Source: Ligustrum vulgare (Eukaryota > Streptophyta > Magnoliopsida > Lamiales > Oleaceae). Taken from it: a stretch of DNA of 64,000 nt. Of the stretch, positions 58,696-64,000 are shown piece by piece. Under the pieces are notes generated by a model. The model worked only from the letters and a program-made list of their open reading frames with translations, was not told the origin of the DNA and searched no databases. Every line of letters begins with the position of its first letter. Position 1 is the stretch's first letter. The translations under genes were made by a program, and so were the position numbers. The stretch is from contig OY743190.1 of assembly GCA_963555705.1 (NCBI GenBank), positions 19,289,491-19,353,490 on the forward strand. Direction: 5' to 3'.

Positions 58696-58713
58696 TTGTG
58701 CTATTACCAGGGA
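58696..58713 (+). promoter_or_regulatory. Decayed primer-binding site, tRNA-Asp type
   Basis: Eighteen bases starting 7 bases after the LTR align with TGGCGCCGTTGCCGGGGA, the complement of the tRNA-Asp 3' end, with 12 matches. Five of six mismatches are C-to-T or G-to-A. The canonical sequence is from memory. Confidence 0.7.
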
Positions 58714-58920
58714 ACGGTTAACAAATTTAGTGTTTAATCAATTATAATTTTATTTTTTTCTGCATTTTATTTTATTTCTATAATTTTTCACAAAAAAAAT
58801 ATATATAATAATTTTCTTACTTGTCTACTTCTTTGCTTATATGCATAGAACTCGATCAACTAATTTTGAATTTTTTTTATTTTGACCCAAAAATCGAGAG
58901 AACTTTTCGACAACAAAGAA

Positions 58921-60402
58921 GAGCAGGACAACAAATGACAGCTAACAACATCAACAACAGAACTCTTAAACAATTGGCTACTCCACTGTTGCTCACAGTC
59001 ACTGTGTATCACTTTCCCAACTGTGGATGAGGGAAAAGCTTTTGAGCTCAAATCTGGACTCATCCACTTGTTGCCGACTTTTCGAGAACATCCCGGTGAG
59101 GACTCGTATAGACACCTCAAGGATTTCCATGTGGTTTGCGATAGTATGAGACCCACGGGAATTACCAAGGAACAAATCAAGATGAGGGCCTTCCCATTCT
59201 CGCTAAAAGACGCTGCCACCGATTGGTTATATTGTTTACCATCCGAATCAGTCACCACCTGGAGTGACATGAAGAAGCTATTCTTAGAGAAATATTTTCC
59301 TTCGTCTAGAGCTGGGACAATCCGAAAGGAAATATGCGGGGTGTGCCAAAATAATGGCAAATCATTATATGAGTATTGGGAGCGCTTCAAGAAGCTCATC
59401 TCGAGTTAACCCTTCATCATATCAGTGAGCAACTCTTGGTACAATACTTCTATGAAGGACTGGCACACTAATGGATAGGAGCATGATAGACGCTGCGAGT
59501 GGAGGTGCACTAATGGATAAAATGTCGAAACAAGCACAGGCTTTCATATCTAATATGGCTGAGAATACTCAGCAATTCAATTCAAATATTGCTGAGAATA
59601 CTCAGCAATTCAAATATGGCTGTAGGGAATTCACATCAAGTCAAAGCATGCGGAGTATGTGCAAATTTTGGACATCCAACGGATACCTGTCCGGTGTTGC
59701 AAGAGGAGAACAATGAACAGGTAAATGCTGGAGGAGGTTTCCCTTTTCTTAGACAGCAGTACAACCCGTACTCCAACACATATAACCCTGGGTGGAGGGA
59801 TCACCCTAACTTGAGCTATGGAATTAACAAGCCCCCGGGTTTTGTCCCAAACAAACCTCAAGGGAAATTCTAGCAACAAGGGACTTTCCAACCACAGGGA
59901 CAATATCAGCAAAAACCTCAAAACTCAGGTATGTCTCTTGAAGACATGGTAAAAACAATGGCAACTAACACGCTGCAATTTCAATAGGATGCCAAATCAA
60001 GCATTCAAAACCTAGAGAACTAAATGAGCCAAATGGCCACCGCCATCAATAGATTGGAGGTGCAATCTGGAGGTAAACTGCCATCGTAGCCCGAGGTGAA
60101 TTCGAAAAATGTGAGTGCCATGGCTCTCCGAGGTGGAAAGGAAATTGAGAGCACAAATGAAACCTCCCGTATTTGAAGAAGAGGATGACAAAGAAGGAGA
60201 AATGGAAAAGCAGGGAAACAGTCCACAAAACTCTCAGGTAAAGACTGACTCCACTGTAAATGTTAAACTAACTCCACCTCCTTTTCCTAGCAGGCTAGCA
60301 AAGGAAAACAAAGAAATCAAGGAAAGAGAAATTTTGGAGATGTTTAGGAAGGTAGAAGTCAACATTCCATTATTAGATACCATCAAACAAGTTCCCCGAT
60401 AA
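58921..60402 (+). pseudogene. Athila-like gag
   Basis: N-terminal pieces NRTLKQLATP and, shifted, ITFPTVDEGKAFELKSGLIH then LLPTF lead into the capsid core: HLKDFHVVCDSMRP, QIKMRAFPFSLKDAATDWLY, KKLFLEKYFPSSRAGTIRKE, and LYEYWERFKKLISS. A stop at about 59407 and frameshifts follow. Then a 33-bp duplicated segment (AENTQQFNSNIAENTQQF, 59559-59613) and a zinc knuckle CGVCANFGHPTDTC (about 59650). The tail has Gln/Pro-rich sequence (LSYGINKPPGFVPNKPQ), then an acidic/lysine-rich linker (60115-60402). Length and order fit the family. Confidence 0.88.
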
Positions 60403-60527
60403 GCTAAGTTCCTGAAGGATCTGTGTACCAACAAGAGGAAGCTGATAGGGAATGAAAGGGTAAGAATGGGGAATCTGTATCTGCTCTATTCCAAAGAATA
60501 CTGCCCACCAAGTACAAGGATCCAGGT

Positions 60528-61151
60528 ATGTTTACCATACCATGCCAAATAGGTAACACTAAAGTAGACAATGCATTGATAGATTTAGGAGCATCTATAA
60601 ATGTAATGCCTAGATCTACTTACACTGCATTAAAACTTGATAAAATGACTGAAACTAGTGTTATCGTTCAACTAGTCGACCGTTCCAATGCGTATCCGGA
60701 TGGGGTAGTTGATGATGTGTTAGTGCAAGTAGAAGGATTGGTATTTCCGACAGACTTTTATGTGTTAGATATGAATGATGATCACTCCCCTAACTCTACT
60801 TCTATATTGCTAGGTAGACCATTTTTATGGACCTCCCAAAACATAATTGATGTGAGAAAAGGAGTGTTGACTATGGAATTTGACGGGGAGGTGGTACAAT
60901 TCAATATCTATGATGCAATGAAGCACCCGAATGATATGTATGCTGCCTACTCTATTAATGTCATTACTCCTACTGTGCAGAAAGTCTTTGAATTAAATTG
61001 CAGGGATGAGCTAGAAACAGATATTTCGGAGTCATTAAGGAAATTTGATGACAACGAGTTGGGGATAAGCAAGGAACTGCAAAATGGAACAGTTGCACTT
61101 AATTCACTAGGCCCGTGCCGCACAGGTATACTGTCAAAACAATTCAGTTAA
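60528..61151 (+). pseudogene. Athila-like aspartic protease region
   Basis: An open frame of 207 codons: FTIPCQIGNTKVDNALIDLG, ASINVMPRSTY, SVIVQLVDRSNAYPDGVVDD, VLVQVEGLVFPTDFYVLDM, STSILLGRPFLWTSQNIIDV. The active-site motif reads DLGAS, as is usual in this lineage, and the ILLGRPFL flap end is intact. It may still encode an undamaged domain, although the element as a whole is broken. Confidence 0.9.
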
Positions 61152-61198
61152 CAGACTATCCTAACAAATTGCTACCCTCTATTTTGTAGGCACCAGTA

Positions 61199-62635
61199 GT
61201 GGAAATGAAGTCCCTGCCAGCCCATTCGAAATATGCATTTCTTGGTGATGGAGAAATGCTTTTCGTGATCGTTTCATCCAATCTCACCAAGGTGGAAGAA
61301 GACAAACTGGTTGGGGTTCTTCGAAAGCATAAAGAGGCAATTGGATGGACAATTGCAGATATCAAGGGAATCAACCCATCAATCTGTATGCATCGGATAT
61401 TGCTTGAGGAAGGAGCTCAACCATCAAGATAAGCACATGGAAGACTAAATCCAACAATGATGGAGCTGGTGAAGAAGGAAGTTTTAAAGCTATTGGGAGT
61501 AGGGATGATTTATCCAATTTCAGACAGCAAGTGGATCGGCCAAGTAAAAGTGGTGCCCAAGAAGTTTGGAGTGACAGTGGTGGAAAATAAGGATGTAGAA
61601 CTTGTACCGACTAGGGTACAAACCGGATACCGGGTATGCATCGACTACAGGAAGGTAAACACTGACACTCGAAAAACTCACTTTCCCCTTCCCTTTATGG
61701 ATCAAATGTTAGAAAAGTTGACTAGTCATTCCCATTACTATTTTCTAGATGGTTTTTCTAGATATTTTAAAATTGCCATAACACCAAAATATCAAGGAAA
61801 AAAAACATTCACCTGTCCATTCGGCACTTTCACATATAGGCGCATGCCTTTTGGTTTATGCAATGCTCCTGCAACATTCCAATGTTGCATGATGAACATT
61901 TTTTATGAATATATAGGAAAATCATAGAAGTGTTCATGGGATGACTTAGGTGTGTGGGGTGACTCGTTTGACACATGTTTGGATAATTTGACTTTGATTT
62001 TGAAACGATGCATTTACACTATTTAGTCCTAAATTGGGGAAAATACCATTTTATGACGGATCAGGGAATTGTGCTAGGTCATGTAGTGTCCGTGAATGGG
62101 ATATAAGTCGACAAAGCTAAGGTAGGCCTCATATCTGCATTACCTTACCCCGCAAATGTGCGGGACATACTATCTTGTCTTGGATATGCAGGTTTCTATC
62201 GCAGGTTTATAAAAGACTTCTCCAAAATTGCGTCCTACTATGCAATTTGTTGCAAAACGATGTGCCATTTGAGTTCACAGAGCTGTGCAAAAAGGCTTTC
62301 GACCAACTGAAGGAGCAGTTAACTACAACCCCATTATCCAACCACCAGACTGGGATCTCCCATTCGAAATAATGTGTGATGCCAGTGACTATGCTGTAGG
62401 GGCAGTCTTAGGTCAGCGAGTTGGGAGAGCAGCCCATGTGATCTATTGTGCCTCTCGAACCTTGAATCAGGCTCAATCAAACTATACTACCACTGAAAAG
62501 GAACTTTTATCTATGGTATTTGGTTTAGAAAAATTTTGTTCTTACTTATTGGGTTCTAAAGTCATTATTTTTAAAGATTATACAGCATTGTGGCACTTAT
62601 TTGTGAAGAAGGATGCAAAGTCAAGAATCATCTGA
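61199..62635 (+). pseudogene. Athila-like reverse transcriptase and RNase H
   Basis: Before RT: HSKYAFLGDGEMLFVIVSS, HKEAIGWTIADIKGINPSI. RT: LLGVGMIYPISDSKWIGQVK, VVPKKFGVTVV, GYRVCIDYRKVN, FPLPFMDQMLEKL, YYFLDGFSRYFKIAI, FTCPFGTFTYRRMPFGLCNA. The catalytic region at about 61929-61955 reads EVFM then, after a 1-bp insertion, DDLGV. A decayed stretch leads to YRRFIKDFSKIAS-like sequence. RNase H (62285-62635): IMCDASDYAVGAVLGQRVGR, TTTEKELLSMVFGLEKF, YLLGSKVII. The usual TDH-like motif is replaced by KDYTAL. Stops and shifts make it inactive. Confidence 0.88.
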
Positions 62636-62662
62636 TGGATACTCTTACTACAAGAGTTTGAT

Positions 62663-62944
62663 TTGGAAATCAAGGATAAGGCGGGTTCTGAAAATGTGGT
62701 CCCTGACTATGTTAGCAGGGTAGTGAAGTCCAAAGATGACCTACCTTTTCGTGAAGCATTTATGGATGAAAGCTTATTCGCTATAGAAGCGAACCCTCCA
62801 TGGTATGCTAATTTAGTTAATTACATGACTTCTAAGTTAATACCTAATGGTTTTTCACAGGCAAAGAAGCATAAGATGAGGAGTGACGCCAAATATTACA
62901 TTTGGGATGATCCATACTTATGGAGGAGGTGTCCCGACCAAATC
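62663..62944 (+). pseudogene. Athila-like RNase H end and integrase start
   Basis: Continues with FDLEIKDKAGSENVVPDYVS, a spacer, then KKHKMRSDAKYYIWDDPYLW followed by RRCPDQI, the approach to the integrase H2C2 zinc finger. It is interrupted at 62945 before the CxxC. Confidence 0.85.
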
Positions 62945-64000
62945 TGTGACGACCCGAATTCTCGACCATTCGAGTGCCACTAAAAGTGACTCATATCATA
63001 TTATCGAGACTTAAATAGAAATGTAAAATTATTCAAAAGAATAATTAGAATCCCATAATTTTATTTGTGAATAAAAATAGAACATAATTTTCTTACATAA
63101 AGTTCAACATAATTATCTCATCAATCTTAACCACTTTTGCCACTTCCATGTTGACCGCCTCGAACCTTCAATTATCTGAAAATGGTAAATATCGTGGAGT
63201 GAGATTTATAAAATCCCAGTAAGTATACCAAGCATAAATTTTCTTTTGAAAGCATATGGATCATTTTCATCATAACATAGGATAGGATCGAAATACTCAT
63301 AAACATAGGGAGACACAAGAATTTTACCGAACTTAAATGGCAAGAATTCTTATGTGTAGCGCTACTAAACTCCGGTCCCCTTAGCATAATCATAAACATA
63401 TCATATGGAACCCATAACAATCTTGTGAGATTGATTTCATAGCAATGATCCAAACATTTTCATAAAAACATAAGATATACTTACTTTTCATAAAAACATA
63501 AGGTGTATTTACCTTTCATAAAAACATACTTACTTTTCATAAAAACATAAGATATACTTACTTGTCATAAAAACATACTTACTTTTCATAAAAACATAAG
63601 GTGTATTTACCTTTCATAAAAACATACTTACTTTTCATAAAAACATAAGATATACTTACTTGTCATAAAAACATACTTACTTTTCATAAAAACATAAGGT
63701 GTATTTACCTTTCATAAAAACATACTTACTTTTCATAAAAACATAAGATATACTTACTTGTCATAAAAACATACTTACTTTTCATAAAAACATAAGGTGT
63801 ATTTACCTTTCATAAAAACATACTTACTTTTCATAAAAACATAAGATATACTTACTTGTCATAAAAACATACTTACTTTTCATAAAAACATAAGGTGTAT
63901 TTACCTTTCATAAAAACATACTTACTTTTCATAAAAACATAAGATATACTTACTTGTCATAAAAACATACTTACTTTTCATAAAAACATAAGGTGTATTT
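62945..64000 (+). mobile_element. LTR of the TGTAGCG/TGTGACG family, cut by the window end
   Basis: Starts TGTGACGACCCGAATTCTCG within the Athila-like integrase. Parts of 63260-63350 (TAAACATAGGGAGACACAAG, ATTTTACCGAACTTAA) are reverse complements of the repeats at 26820-27150 in the solo LTR 24792-27770, so the families are related. It ends in the 98-bp array. Confidence 0.8.
63443..64000 (+). repeat. 98-bp near-perfect tandem array (continues past the window)
   Basis: The marker AGGTGTATTT recurs at 63501, 63599, 63697, 63795, 63893 and 63991, exactly 98 bp apart. Each unit is two 49-bp halves, and each half is a 28-bp plus a 21-bp block built on CATAAAAACATA. Copies are virtually identical, which implies recent expansion. 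Confidence 0.97.

Larger units (their letters stand above)
57782..62944 (+). mobile_element. Athila-like Ty3/gypsy element, truncated by a later insertion
   Basis: 5' LTR 57782-58689, a decayed tRNA-Asp-type primer-binding site, then gag, protease, RT, RNase H and the start of integrase, in plus orientation. It is cut at 62945 by a TGTGACGACC LTR, and its 3' part is beyond the window. The gag and protease wording is what I associate with Athila elements. Many frameshifts and stops are present. Confidence 0.85.

Noticed and set aside
63443..64000. Regular repeats resembling a CRISPR array
   Set aside because: There are no unique spacers; the whole 98-bp unit is repeated, and the host is a plant.

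Overview
The window is nuclear DNA of a flowering plant, most likely a eudicot. It is AT-rich and packed with nested plant transposons: Ty3/gypsy LTR elements, an L1-type LINE, Helitrons, a MuDR-like transposon, a tRNA-derived SINE, MITEs and a Cassandra-type LTR carrying 5S rRNA sequence. The gene-like sequences I recognise are plant genes (UFM1-pathway DDRGK1, plastid chaperonin-60 alpha, protein disulfide isomerase, an LRR receptor kinase, riboflavin synthase), and all are broken or partial. I found no gene that looks intact. There is a 200-bp run of N at 38855-39054.

Layout. 1-740 is the end of a large LTR. 1812-2678 is a decayed DDRGK1 gene. 3182-12483 is a tandem gypsy array on the minus strand (CRM-like): element A with two LTRs, its left LTR split by a 1.4-kb solo LTR, followed by an internally deleted copy B that shares A's right LTR. 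12484-13440 is the start of another LTR element, inserted in copy B. 13441-22022 is Helitron territory with captured exons of CPN60A, PDI and an LRR-RLK. 22086-30420 is a minus-strand LINE split by a 3-kb solo LTR. 30421-38854 holds repeats, a SINE with an 11-bp target duplication, a frameshifted riboflavin synthase and a T-rich minisatellite. 39385-42630 is a MuDR-like transposase split by a solo LTR. 43194-53610 is a rearranged Tekay-like gypsy complex with a large inverted LTR repeat and another nested solo LTR. 53611-53887 is the Cassandra-type LTR. 56247-57781 holds Helitron ends. 57782-62944 is an Athila-like element, cut by a further LTR at 62945 that carries a near-perfect 98-bp tandem array running off the window.

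Common themes. Four solo LTRs keep recognisable flanking target duplications, so LTR-LTR recombination has been frequent. Many inactivating changes are C-to-T or G-to-A, as expected for methylated, silenced DNA. The most unusual signal is that several LTR families carry clusters of short CpG-containing palindromes: TTACGGCCGTAA and variants (30 copies in five LTRs of two families), CCACGCGATCGCGTGG and relatives in the CRM-like LTR, and CCGC-AAA-GCGG in the Tekay-like LTR.

Lineage names (CRM, Athila, Tekay) come from remembered family signatures, not a database search, and the exact ends of decayed elements are approximate.
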